Under the pieces are notes generated by a model. The model saw only the letters and a list, made by a program, of their open reading frames with translations. It did no database searches and was not told the DNA's origin. Positions 53,445 through 61,601 of a DNA stretch of 64,000 bases are shown one piece after another. Position 1 is the first letter of the stretch, and each line of letters begins with the position of its first letter. The stretch comes from Chlorogloeopsis fritschii PCC 6912 (GTDB lineage: Bacteria; Cyanobacteriota; Cyanobacteriia; Cyanobacteriales; Nostocaceae): assembly GCF_000317285.1 (NCBI RefSeq), contig NZ_AJLN01000145.1, positions 88,080 to 152,079 of the forward strand, read 5' to 3'. The position numbers were made by a program, and so were the translations under genes.

Positions 53445-53476
53445 TTGTAGAGACGCGATTAATCGTGTCTCTACAA
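53445..53476. repeat. Palindromic repeat TTGTAGAGAC ... GTCTCTACAA
   Basis: A 32-bp near-perfect palindrome (TTGTAGAGAC GCGATTAATCGT GTCTCTACAA), a cyanobacterial repeat type. The related hairpin TAGAGACG...CGTCTCTA is at 55610-55632. Confidence 0.8.
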
Positions 53477-53513
53477 TGACAAATGACAAATGACTATTGA
53501 TTAATGACTAATT

Positions 53514-53861
53514 ATGCACGCTCTTTCAATTCCTACCTGGATTATTCACGTCTCTAGCGTTATTGAGTGGATTGTAGCCATTTGGTTGATATGGAGATAC
53601 GGTGAACTGACGAACAACCGCGCTTGGTGGGCATTGTCTTTTGGGATGTTACCAGCTTTAATAAGCGCAATGTGTGCCTGTACCTGGCACTATTTCGACA
53701 ATGCAGAATCACTCGAATGGTTGGTAACACTTCAAGCTAGCATGACTTTAGTGGGTAACTTTACACTGTGGGCGGCTGCGGTATGGATTTGGCGTTCGAC
53801 TAAATCTAGTGATGTTACCGATGAATTGACTTCCACAGAACCGCTCGAATCAGAGCAATAA
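53514..53861 (+). CDS. DUF2499 (Ycf49-like) membrane protein
   Basis: 115 aa with about three helices (SSVIEWIVAIWLIWRYG, ALSFGMLPALISAMCACTWHYF, TLVGNFTLWAAAVWIW) and the conserved HYFDNAESLEWLVTLQA segment of DUF2499. The family occurs in cyanobacteria and plastid genomes or nuclei as Ycf49-like; it is probably photosynthesis-related but uncharacterised. It is next to a DUF3593 gene on the same strand, a pairing seen in cyanobacterial genomes as I recall, so they likely act together. ATG start. Confidence 0.9.
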   Translation: MHALSIPTWIIHVSSVIEWIVAIWLIWRYGELTNNRAWWALSFGMLPALISAMCACTWHYFDNAESLEWLVTLQASMTLVGNFTLWAAAVWIWRSTKSSDVTDELTSTEPLESEQ

Positions 53862-53893
53862 TTAACTATCACGTAACTTGCAACTTTATAACC

Positions 53894-54184
53894 ATGATTT
53901 CAAAAGAAACCCTATTTATCCTGTCACTGTTTCCCTACTTGGGTTTCTTGTGGTTTATCAGCCGAGTCAAGCAAATGCCGCGTTTAGCGCTGTATGGGTT
54001 TTATTGCACTCTCGTTTTTGTTGCTGTCACTATTCCAGCAGGGATTTATGCTCAATTACATTACGGTAAATCTTTGGCAAACGTCGATTGGTTACACGGG
54101 AGTGCAGAATCTTTTTTAGTGCTTTCTAATATTTTGGTTGTACTGGGTTTTCGGCAGGCTGTGATGAAAGAGGCAAAGGATTAG
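53894..54184 (+). CDS. DUF3593 membrane protein
   Basis: 96 aa, two to three helices (TLFILSLFPYLGFLWFIS, LVFVAVTIPAGIYAQLHYG, FLVLSNILVVLGFRQAV) and the conserved VDWLHGSAESFLVLSN stretch of DUF3593. Conserved in cyanobacteria and plants; unknown function. It begins 32 bp after the DUF2499 gene, so they form an operon. ATG start. Confidence 0.9.
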   Translation: MISKETLFILSLFPYLGFLWFISRVKQMPRLALYGFYCTLVFVAVTIPAGIYAQLHYGKSLANVDWLHGSAESFLVLSNILVVLGFRQAVMKEAKD

Positions 54185-54400
54185 GGGCTAGGAAGAAGAC
54201 AAGGGGACAAGGAGACAAGGAGACAAGGGAACAAAGAGCAGGGGAGCAGAGGGGCAGTACTGTACGGGCGGGTTTTAACAACAATCTCTCTAGAATGAAA
54301 AAATATCTAAATAAACTCGCACGGCAGTCGCTACAACCGGGGGAATCTCGGCAACGCACTGCCTCCCCTACGAATGACTAATGACTATTGACTAACAACT
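54185..54400. repeat. Repeat-rich spacer before hisA
   Basis: GGGGACAAGGAGACAAGG units, then TGTACGGGCGGGTTTT (54261-54276), a GC-rich block with CGCTACAACCGGGGGAATC, and an AATGACTAATGACTATTGAC block. These are copies of families seen at 3600, 10625 and 33652. No gene seen. Confidence 0.75.
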
Positions 54401-54412
54401 TTGAGGATAATT

Positions 54413-55186
54413 ATGGAAGTTATTCCAGCAATAGATTTACTAGAAGGTCGCTGTGTGCGACTTTATCAAGGAGACTACTCACTATCAGAAGTTTTTAGCG
54501 AAAATCCTGCGGATGTAGCGAAACAGTGGGTAGAACAAGGCGCTACTAGACTGCACGTAGTTGATTTAGATGGCGCAAAAGCAGGGAAATTAGTCAACCT
54601 AGAGGCAATTGAAGCGATCGCTCAAGCTGTGTCTGTGCCCATTGAAGTTGGCGGAGGATTGCGGACAAAAGAAAGTGCCCAACAGTTGTTTAATTTGGGT
54701 GTAGAGTGGGCAATTTTAGGAACTATTGCTGTAGAACAACCGCAGTTAGTACAACAACTCTGCCAAGAATTTCCCGGACAGATTATTATCGGCATTGATG
54801 CTCGCAACGGCAAAGTAGCAACTCGCGGCTGGTTAGAAACCTCAGAAGTGCTTGCTACCCAACTTGTTGTGCAAATGCAAGAATTAGGAGCAGCAGCAGT
54901 AATCTATACCGATATCCATCGTGACGGAACTCTGACAGGGCCAAATCTAGAAGCTTTACGCGAACTTGCTAACTCAGTAGATATTCCGATTATTGCTTCT
55001 GGTGGTGTTAGTTCTGTTACCGATTTGCTGAGTTTGCTAGCCTTGGAACCTCAAGGTGTAACTGGTGCGATCGTTGGTCGTGCTTTATATACTGGTGATA
55101 TCTCCCTCAAAGAAGCATTGCGGGCTGTTGGTTCTGGACGTATTCAGGATATACCCCCTAATCTTGATTTTTCAGCATTTGCTTAA
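54413..55186 (+). CDS. hisA: HisA, ProFAR isomerase of histidine biosynthesis
   Basis: 257 aa (beta/alpha)8 barrel enzyme, full name 1-(5-phosphoribosyl)-5-[(5-phosphoribosylamino)methylideneamino]imidazole-4-carboxamide isomerase. Features: [68 protein letters not shown] and IIASGGVSS. The catalytic Asp in [10 protein letters not shown] and Asp in YTDIHRDG are present. Start chosen at ATG 54413 because GAGG lies 7 nt upstream and it gives MEVIPAID, the family N terminus; 54401 is an alternative. It stands alone, which is usual in cyanobacteria, where his genes are scattered. Confidence 0.96.
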   Translation: MEVIPAIDLLEGRCVRLYQGDYSLSEVFSENPADVAKQWVEQGATRLHVVDLDGAKAGKLVNLEAIEAIAQAVSVPIEVGGGLRTKESAQQLFNLGVEWAILGTIAVEQPQLVQQLCQEFPGQIIIGIDARNGKVATRGWLETSEVLATQLVVQMQELGAAAVIYTDIHRDGTLTGPNLEALRELANSVDIPIIASGGVSSVTDLLSLLALEPQGVTGAIVGRALYTGDISLKEALRAVGSGRIQDIPPNLDFSAFA

Positions 55187-55361
55187 TGGGAACTCTATCA
55201 GTGAACAGTTAACAGTTATCAGGTGTCTTGGTGTTAACTGACAACTGATAACTGGTGACTGATACCCAATCCCCATCCGTTAATTTTTTAATTTTCCGGA
55301 TTAGTAATTTGCTGCGGTGTAGTTCAATTTGTAGAGATGACAACAAACGGAACTAGTTTAC

Positions 55362-55475
55362 ATGACTCGTAAAAAACCCCCTATTACCAGTAAACCTCGA
55401 ACTGAATCGGGTAGTACCAAATTTCGAGCTGAAAATAATCAAGACTACAACCAACAAAAGCCAAAAACAACTTGA
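55362..55475 (+). CDS. Putative 37-aa basic peptide
   Basis: MTRKKPPITSKPRTESGSTK... 37 aa, rich in Lys, Arg, Pro, Gln and Asn. No signal peptide or recognised domain. It resembles, over its length, the second tiny ORF 280 bp downstream (both contain I(T)SKPR/IKSRPK, TES/TEP and an Asn/Gln-rich tail ending in basic residues). A weak CGGA ribosome-like site lies upstream of ATG. The similarity between two adjacent frames supports coding. Confidence 0.45.
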   Translation: MTRKKPPITSKPRTESGSTKFRAENNQDYNQQKPKTT

Positions 55476-55609
55476 CGATGTACAAAAAAATCCTGTAACT
55501 CAAGTTTTTATCCTCAAGACAGCAAATTATTTGTTTGATTTTTAATTTCCTGCTTAAATCCTCTACTTTTAATTTGAATTTTTAAATTTATAATGGGTTT
55601 CCTCTTCTG

Positions 55610-55637
55610 TAGAGACGTTGATAGCGTCTCTATTTTT
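55610..55637 (+). terminator. TAGAGACG hairpin with T-tract
   Basis: TAGAGACG (55610-55617) pairs with CGTCTCTA (55625-55632), loop TTGATAG, followed by TTTTTAT. It acts as a possible terminator for the 37-aa ORF or hisA transcripts, and is a copy of the repeat at 53445-53476. Confidence 0.6.
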
Positions 55638-55757
55638 ATATTTCGTAATAAAAATAATTAAAAATTAGATAAAGTGCAGAATTATTTGCATTTTGATTCC
55701 CAAGTAGTAATAAAAATCATGTTATTAGTATTGTTAACAAGTTTAAAAGTGAAAACC

Positions 55758-55867
55758 ATGACTAATCAAAAACCAATCCCACTTCCTCTACCTATTAAAA
55801 GTAGACCAAAAAAACAGAACCTGGTTTAATCCCTGATAACAATCAACCTAATAAACACAAGAAATGA
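55758..55867 (+). pseudogene. Second tiny basic ORF, interrupted by an A7 frameshift
   Basis: ATG 55758 gives a 23-codon frame to TAA 55829: MTNQKPIPLPLPIKSRPKKQ. At the A7 run (55808-55814) a shift of frame gives ...TEPGLIPDNNQPNKHKK to TGA 55867. The combined peptide of about 35 aa parallels the upstream 37-aa ORF in composition and motif order, so it probably once was, or is, one short gene. Confidence 0.45.
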
Positions 55868-56555
55868 ACTAGATATAATATTTACTCTTCAAAAATAGTT
55901 TCTACTCTAAAATTAGAGTCAAATTTTATCTCTAACAACCTATCCATTAACTCTATATATGTTGAGAAAAAAGAGAAAATTTATGAATGATTGAAGCTTA
56001 TTATCCTGAAAATTCCGTATTTTAATGATAAACAAGCCAGTTTATATATAAGCGTAACAAGCTCTTTAAAATTATAAATTGGGTTTAGGGAAATTGATTT
56101 CAAAACCCTGGTTTTAACTATAAAACGGAATTCAAAATTATACATCCAATCTCCTTGCACTTCTAAATTTAACCTTGGGGTAAATTTAAGTTTTTTGATA
56201 GTGTGCTTAATGAGTGGTTATTTTTTTAGCGACCAAATTAGTGAAAGTTGCTTGTAAAAATTAATACTATCTGAGTAATGATAATGTATGGTTGACTAAA
56301 TTATCCATCTTATTAAAATTTCAGTAACCTTTTTGAGCTTGTGCTTTGATTCCACAAAAGTTTCTGGACTTGATAGAATCCTAAAGAATAGAAGCTTTTG
56401 AAAAATTATTTGTTGCACGCATAGTTTATAATTATAGAGTGTGCTGTCATATAGGTTACGAAAAGCTGAAAAATAACCAACTCATCATTTAGTAGTTGCA
56501 CTGAGATTAGACACTTATATTGATACAATAAAGTTGCAGCATTATTGTGATATCG

Positions 56556-57308
56556 ATGTACACGAGTGAATCAACTAAGTATCCTCCCACGACCGACATC
56601 GGCCAAAGAAATCGTATTTTGGTGGTTGAAGATGAAGAACTCATCCGGGAAATGCTAGTTTTAGCTCTGGAAGAAGAAGGTTATGGGGTGGTAACGGCTA
56701 CGGACGGTCGTTCAGCGATAGAACAACTGAAAAATTTTGAAATAAGCTCAGGAGAACTTGCCTTTGATTTGATTATTCTCGATTTAATGCTGCCTCAAAT
56801 CAATGGTTTAGATATTTGCCGCTTGCTTCGTTACCAAGGCAACCCAGTACCGATTTTAATGCTAAGTGCCAAAGGTAGTGAAACTGACCGCGTTTTAGGT
56901 TTAGAAGTAGGAGCAGATGATTACCTAACAAAACCTTTTAGTATGCGGGAATTAGTGGCTCGTTGTCGCGCTCTACTGCGTCGCCAACGCTTAAGTAGTT
57001 TACCGCAACTTCCAGTATTGCAATACAAAGATATTACATTGTATCCGCAAGAGTGTCGCGTGCTAGTTCGTTCTCAGGAGGTGAACCTTTCTCCAAAGGA
57101 GTTTCGTCTTCTAGAACTCTTTATGAGTTATGCTCGTAGAGTTTGGTCACGAGAACAATTGCTGGATCAAGTATGGGGGCCAGATTTTGTCGGGGATAGT
57201 AAAACTGTGGATGTTCACATCCGTTGGTTACGTGAAAAGTTAGAGCAAGATCCCAGTCATCCTGAGTATATTGTGACTGTGCGTGGTTTTGGTTATCGAT
57301 TTGGATAG
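56556..57308 (+). CDS. sphR: Phosphate response regulator SphR (OmpR family)
   Basis: 250 aa from ATG 56556 (a GTG at 56547 adds three residues). Receiver with phosphoacceptor Asp79 (longer-form count; IILDLMLP) and LTKPF Lys, then a winged-helix OmpR/PhoB effector domain (about 155-250: SPKEFRLLELFMS, VWSREQLLDQVWG, VDVHIRWLREKLE, YIVTVRGFGYRF). The immediate neighbour is a sensor kinase and phoU follows, so this is the phosphate regulator SphR, which binds Pho boxes. No Shine-Dalgarno is obvious. The symbol rests on gene order; other OmpR regulators look alike by sequence. Confidence 0.85.
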   Translation: MYTSESTKYPPTTDIGQRNRILVVEDEELIREMLVLALEEEGYGVVTATDGRSAIEQLKNFEISSGELAFDLIILDLMLPQINGLDICRLLRYQGNPVPILMLSAKGSETDRVLGLEVGADDYLTKPFSMRELVARCRALLRRQRLSSLPQLPVLQYKDITLYPQECRVLVRSQEVNLSPKEFRLLELFMSYARRVWSREQLLDQVWGPDFVGDSKTVDVHIRWLREKLEQDPSHPEYIVTVRGFGYRFG

Positions 57309-57348
57309 TTGTTAGGTATGAATTGTGCAATAGCACTAACAACTAGCG

Positions 57349-58665
57349 ATGTTAGTACCAGAATTCTTTTTAGGTTTGACGATCGGACTTGGGTTTTGGC
57401 TTTGGCAAAAGGTACAAATGTACCGCTTTCTGGGAAGAATACCGCCCTCGTTAAGATCCCAGTCTTCTGATGTAGCATTACCGCTCATTCCGCGCTTGCG
57501 ACATGAAATTACTTCATTAAAGGAGCACCAGGAAGAGTTACAACAAGATCTGGAAAATTACAAAAACTTGCTAGAGATGGCACCAGTAGGGTATTTGCAG
57601 GTGGATGAAGAAAACCAACTGCTGTGGTGTAACCAACTGGCACGAGAGATGTTGTATTTGCAAAGGTGGCAACCAGGGCAGGTGCGCTTGTTGCTTGAGT
57701 TAGTGCGTTCTTATGAACTCGATCAGTTAATTGAGCAAACTCGCGATCGCCAACAATCCCAGATTCGGGAGTGGATATTTCATCCCTCTGTGGAAAACGC
57801 AGCCGCAATTTTAGAAATCAAACCTTTGGCAGTGCGAGCGACTAGCTTGCCTTTATCTCAAGGAAAAGTAGGAGTCTTTTTAGAAAATCGCCAATCATTG
57901 TTGGAACTAAACCAAGCACGCGATCGCGCTCTTTCCGATCTTGCCCACGAACTGCGCACACCTTTGACTTCAATTCGTTTAGTGATAGAGAATTTGCAAG
58001 ATCGTTTGCAGCCACCTTTAGATCGCTGGGTAAACCGCCTGTTACATGAGGTTGATAGGTTGATTTATTTGGTACAAAGCTGGTTGGAACTTACTCGACT
58101 CGAAAATAATCCCTCCTTAGAATTAAATCGCCAACCTGTAGAATTGCGATCGCTGATTGCCAAAGTTTGGGAAAATCTAGAACCTCTAGCACAACGCCAT
58201 AAAATCCAGCTTATTTATACAAGCTCCGAAAAACTTTGGATTAATGCTGATGAATCGCGCATCTATCAAGTTTTTGTGAATTTGCTAGACAATAGCATCA
58301 AATACAGCCCTCCTGAAGGTACCATTGCTGTTGAGGCAAAGGTTGTTTGTACAGAAAATAGCTCTAGTGGCAAAGCGAGCAAGCCACTAAATCTGGAGAT
58401 CAATATCATTGACTCTGGAGTTGGTTTTTCTGAAGCAGATTTGCCCCATGTTTTTGAACGTTTTTACCGAGGGGATCAAGCACGCTCTCGCCCCCAACAA
58501 GCAGAAAATAATTCTACAACGACAATTGTGGGTACTGGTTTAGGTTTGGCGATCGTGCGTCAAATTGTGCTTGCTCATGGTGGTACTATCAAAGCCATGA
58601 ATCATCCCGTTACAGGTGGCGCATGGATACAGATAATATTCCCTGAGAGCGTAGCAAATTCTTAA
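57349..58665 (+). CDS. sphS: Phosphate sensor histidine kinase SphS
   Basis: 438 aa. A short N-terminal hydrophobic segment (about 5-18) serves as membrane anchor without a periplasmic domain, then a PAS-like domain (about 70-175, NLLEMAPVGYLQVDEENQLL), HisKA with DLAHELRTPLTSIRL (His200) and a HATPase domain with N-box NLLDNSIKYSPPEG, G1 DSGVGF and G2 GTGLGLAIV. It senses phosphate through the Pst/PhoU system rather than directly. It starts 40 bp after sphR. Architecture matches the cyanobacterial PhoR/SphS type. Confidence 0.87.
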   Translation: MLVPEFFLGLTIGLGFWLWQKVQMYRFLGRIPPSLRSQSSDVALPLIPRLRHEITSLKEHQEELQQDLENYKNLLEMAPVGYLQVDEENQLLWCNQLAREMLYLQRWQPGQVRLLLELVRSYELDQLIEQTRDRQQSQIREWIFHPSVENAAAILEIKPLAVRATSLPLSQGKVGVFLENRQSLLELNQARDRALSDLAHELRTPLTSIRLVIENLQDRLQPPLDRWVNRLLHEVDRLIYLVQSWLELTRLENNPSLELNRQPVELRSLIAKVWENLEPLAQRHKIQLIYTSSEKLWINADESRIYQVFVNLLDNSIKYSPPEGTIAVEAKVVCTENSSSGKASKPLNLEINIIDSGVGFSEADLPHVFERFYRGDQARSRPQQAENNSTTTIVGTGLGLAIVRQIVLAHGGTIKAMNHPVTGGAWIQIIFPESVANS

Positions 58666-58693
58666 TCCTAAGACTATATTTAGAAGTATCTTC

Positions 58694-59380
58694 ATGTTTG
58701 AGGCTGCAAGCGTGAAAGCTCTTATTTTTGATGCTAATTCAGGAAGACCCCAGCTAACACGCGAAATTAGGCGTTTAGAGCGGGACGTTTTGCGTATGGG
58801 AGCTTTGGTAGAGCGATCGTTTCGCCTCAGCCATCAAGCGTTATTTTCTCGTGACTTAGAAGCGGCAGAGGAACTTCCGCATATAGATAAACAAATAGAT
58901 CGCTTTTATAAACAAATAGAATCAGACTGCACAGCAATCATGACGCTGCAAGCTCCTGTCGCCCAAGACTTGCGCTGCTTGAGCGCCTTTATGCAGCTAG
59001 TGCGCGATCTTGAGCGTATTGGCGATTATGCAAAAGACATAGCAGAAATTGCAATTAAAATTTTTCCTTATCCGCCGCATCCATCTTTACCTGAGATTGC
59101 GCTGATGTCTCATCATGCTCAGGCGATGTTAGCAACTAGCTTGGTAGCTTTAGCTGATTTAGATGAAGTCAGCGGACGCAGTGTCAAACAAATGGATGAC
59201 ACTGTAGATGATGCCTATGAGTACCTTTATCAAACTTTAGCTTATCAAAAGGATGTTCCGGGGATTGTCGAACCAATTTTACTGTTGGTGCTAGTAATAC
59301 GTTATTTAGAACGCATGGCAGATCATGCTACTAATATTGGTCAAAGAGTCGCGTATATCGTTACTGGGCAACGTGGTTAA
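58694..59380 (+). CDS. phoU: Phosphate signalling protein PhoU
   Basis: 228 aa, all-helical with two PhoU three-helix repeats, each carrying the E/D-rich metal motif (LMQLVRDLERIGDYAKDIAEIA and LVIRYLERMADHATNIGQRV, split). PhoU links the Pst transporter to the kinase and restrains it under phosphate sufficiency. It is 28 bp after sphS, so the three genes form one operon; the pst genes are not in the window. ATG start. Confidence 0.93.
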   Translation: MFEAASVKALIFDANSGRPQLTREIRRLERDVLRMGALVERSFRLSHQALFSRDLEAAEELPHIDKQIDRFYKQIESDCTAIMTLQAPVAQDLRCLSAFMQLVRDLERIGDYAKDIAEIAIKIFPYPPHPSLPEIALMSHHAQAMLATSLVALADLDEVSGRSVKQMDDTVDDAYEYLYQTLAYQKDVPGIVEPILLLVLVIRYLERMADHATNIGQRVAYIVTGQRG

Positions 59381-59545
59381 AGGGGTATTGGGGATCGTAA
59401 AGAGGACACACCAGACGCGGAGACGCGGAGAAAGAGGAGTGGGGGACAAGGGAAAAGGAGAAGAATTCTTCCTCTCTGCTCCTGGAGCTTCTTTCCTAAT
59501 CCCCTGTCACCTGTTCCCTATCCCCTGTACCCTGTACCCTTTTCA
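59381..59545. repeat. Dispersed repeat cluster after phoU
   Basis: GACACACCAGACGCGGAGACG, GGGGGACAAGGGAAAAGG and CCCCTGTCACCTGTTCCC blocks (each split from a longer run), same families as at 3600 and 61575-61600. No gene. Confidence 0.75.
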
Positions 59546-59547
59546 AT

Positions 59548-60255
59548 ATGAGACCTTATCATCAAATTCCTATTCAAGAGTGTGGTGAACCTCTTGTACC
59601 TATTCCCCTCAAAAAATTTGCAGTCGAATTTCCCCATCCTTATGAAAAATTGGGTGCGCCTTATGGCGAACATTCCCCCTATTTTCTGCGCCAAAGTGTA
59701 GTTGATAATTTGATTGCAGCACAAAATTACCTGCAAATACTACATCCTGACTGGCACATTCAAATTTTTGATGCCTATCGCCCTGTGGCAGTGCAGCAGT
59801 TTATGGTGAATTATGCTTTTTGTGAAGCTTTGCGTGACAGACGATTAATTGGCATTGAGTTATCAGAAATTCAACGCCAGGAAATTTGGCAGGAAGTTTA
59901 TAAAATTTGGGCTGAACCAAGTCTGGATGAAAAAACACCACCGCCTCACAGTACTGGTGCGGCTGTAGATGTCACGCTGGTAGATGATAGAGGGAAAATT
60001 GTGGATATGGGTTCGCCGATTGATGAATTATCCGATCGCTCGCTTCCCGATTACTATCTCAATAGCGATCGCCCCCAGGCACAGCAGTATCATGCTAACC
60101 GTTTGCTATTGCAGAATGTCTTGGAAAAAGCTGGATTTAAACGCAATCCTCGTGAGTGGTGGCATTTTTCCTTTGGGGATCAAATGTGGGCTTGGTTAAA
60201 TAATCAAACTAATCAAGATACAAAGTTTGTAGCACGGTACGGTCGATTAATTTAG
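59548..60255 (+). CDS. M15 family D-alanyl-D-alanine dipeptidase (VanX/DdpX-like)
   Basis: 235 aa. Zinc ligands and catalysis of the M15D family are visible: DAYRP (Arg78), HSTGAAVD (His134 and Asp141) and EWWH (Glu203 and His206). It would hydrolyse D-Ala-D-Ala dipeptide for recycling of cell-wall material. There is no signal peptide, so it is cytosolic. This is a housekeeping dipeptidase in many cyanobacteria and implies no vancomycin resistance. ATG start. Single gene between repeat regions. Confidence 0.92.
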   Translation: MRPYHQIPIQECGEPLVPIPLKKFAVEFPHPYEKLGAPYGEHSPYFLRQSVVDNLIAAQNYLQILHPDWHIQIFDAYRPVAVQQFMVNYAFCEALRDRRLIGIELSEIQRQEIWQEVYKIWAEPSLDEKTPPPHSTGAAVDVTLVDDRGKIVDMGSPIDELSDRSLPDYYLNSDRPQAQQYHANRLLLQNVLEKAGFKRNPREWWHFSFGDQMWAWLNNQTNQDTKFVARYGRLI

Positions 60256-60295
60256 CCTTGATTTGCTCGCTACGCAATAAAATGTGGTCACGTAA

Positions 60296-60769
60296 CTAGG
60301 CATCTTCTGGGTTTAACTGTATCAATTCCTCAGTAGTGTATGTACCAACTGGACTCCATACCAGATAAGGGACAAGTAACAACGTTGCTAGCCAAGAAAT
60401 CGGCAAAACTGAGATTGCAAGCAACACACCCAAAATCATACCAACCGATCCAATGATTTCTCCAACCCGAAGACTTCGATATCTCAGCATCAGAGGTATG
60501 TAGGTAACGGTGATAATTTCTAGTAGTAAATAACAACCCATTAATAGCCAAGTAACCGTACTGGCTGGATTCTTTTCCCAAACAATAGTTGCAGACGCTG
60601 CTCCGCAAATAAAAATTACAGTCCAGATCAGCGGAATTAACGGCTCAAAAACTAACCAGCGAGGGCGAGTTAACCGCGCAAACCATTTGACATCACGTGG
60701 TGTAATAAAGAAACTACCAAACGCGACTAAAAAAGTTACGGCTCCTATTACCATCCAAGATGGAATCAT
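60296..60769 (-). CDS. tspO: TspO/MBR family protein (copy 1)
   Basis: 157 aa, five predicted helices. Conserved TspO features: ITPRDVKWFARLTRPRWLVFEPLIPLIWT (split: ITPRDVKWFARLTRPRWL, FEPLIPLIWT) near the N terminus and LLVPYLVWSPVGTYTTEELIQ near the end, where the usual WxxYAxxLN region is altered to WSPVGTY. TspO proteins bind tetrapyrroles or cholesterol and act in stress and porphyrin metabolism. It is next to a second TspO of the same length, so a tandem duplication is likely. ATG start. Confidence 0.92.
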   Translation of the reverse strand: MIPSWMVIGAVTFLVAFGSFFITPRDVKWFARLTRPRWLVFEPLIPLIWTVIFICGAASATIVWEKNPASTVTWLLMGCYLLLEIITVTYIPLMLRYRSLRVGEIIGSVGMILGVLLAISVLPISWLATLLLVPYLVWSPVGTYTTEELIQLNPEDA

Positions 60770-60875
60770 AGCTTTTACCTCTTAACGTGTATTTTGTCAA
60801 TACTTACACGGCAATTTTGTCAATTTAAGGTACAAGTTTAATCAGTCGCTGGTTGGATTATTAGTAGATTGAATA

Positions 60876-61349
60876 TCAAATATCTTGAGGATTAAGACGC
60901 TCCATTACCTTAGTGGTATAAGTTCCAATTGGACTCCACAATAAATAAGGCACAAGCAATAGTGTTGCCCAACCAGAAATTGGTAAAACCGCGATCGCTA
61001 GTATCACCGCTATGATAAAACCCGTTCCACCCAGTATTGTGCCCAATCTAAGACTGCGATTCCTAAACATGGCGGGAGTATAGGAAACAGTAACAATTTC
61101 TAAAAGTAAATATAATCCCATGTAAATCCAAGTTCGGGTGCTGCCTGGATTATTTTCCCAAATGATATAAGCTGACCAAGCACCACAGACAAATACTACA
61201 GTCCAAATAACTGGAATTGCTGCCTCAAACGTGAGCCATCTAGGCCTTTGTAAGCGTTTAAACCATTTGCGATCGCCAGGAGTAATGAAGTTAGCACCTA
61301 AAGCAACTAATAAAGTTACACCCGCAATAACCATCCAAGATCTAATCAT
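60876..61349 (-). CDS. tspO: TspO/MBR family protein (copy 2)
   Basis: 157 aa from the ATG chosen here. About 60% identical to the copy downstream over its full length by eye (WMVIAGVTLLVALGANFITP against WMVIGAVTFLVAFGSFFITP). The two are 106 bp apart on the same strand. Start choice: ATG 61349 has GAGGG 6 nt upstream and aligns with the paralogue start; an ATG at 61361 adds MRVC. Members bind tetrapyrrole-type ligands; function here inferred. Confidence 0.92.
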   Translation of the reverse strand: MIRSWMVIAGVTLLVALGANFITPGDRKWFKRLQRPRWLTFEAAIPVIWTVVFVCGAWSAYIIWENNPGSTRTWIYMGLYLLLEIVTVSYTPAMFRNRSLRLGTILGGTGFIIAVILAIAVLPISGWATLLLVPYLLWSPIGTYTTKVMERLNPQDI

Positions 61350-61465
61350 GCATACCCTCATCCTTTGCGATCTAATGAGATTTTGTCAGTTTACCAACAA
61401 TCTGCTCATCGCCCCTTGGTGAGAACAATTGTAAAACCCGATCTAGCGGGAGAGATAAGGGATTA

Positions 61466-61563
61466 GGGGCTAGGGGCTAGGGGCTAGGGGCTAGGGGCTA
61501 GGGGCTAGGGACTAGGGGCTAGGGGCTAGGGGCTAGGGACTAGGGGCTAGGGACTAGGGGCTA
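61466..61563. repeat. Fourteen-copy heptamer array (GGGGCTA/GGGACTA)
   Basis: Tandem 7-bp units, 11 copies of GGGGCTA and 3 of GGGACTA (at 61508, 61536 and 61550), without interruption. This is the short tandemly repeated sequence (STRR) type described in cyanobacteria. A four-copy array in the opposite orientation is at 35309-35336. Confidence 0.93.
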
Positions 61564-61601
61564 GAATTTGAATCACGATTCTCCGCGTCTGGTGTGTCTC
61601 C

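Larger units (their letters stand above)
55187..56546. other. 1.36-kb intergenic region with tiny ORFs
   Basis: No standard gene. Contains after hisA an inverted repeat (AGTTATCAG ... CTGATAACT at about 55208-55252), two small basic Pro/Lys-rich ORFs (55362-55475 and 55758-55867), a TAGAGACG hairpin (55610-55632) and AT-rich sequence. The last 700 bp form the upstream region of sphR; an inverted AGGTTA...TAACC occurs near 56452-56479. Confidence 0.65.

Noticed and set aside
59548..60255. Vancomycin-resistance (VanX) gene
   Set aside because: The M15 dipeptidase motifs are present, but there is no VanH/VanA context, and the family is common for cell-wall recycling in cyanobacteria.
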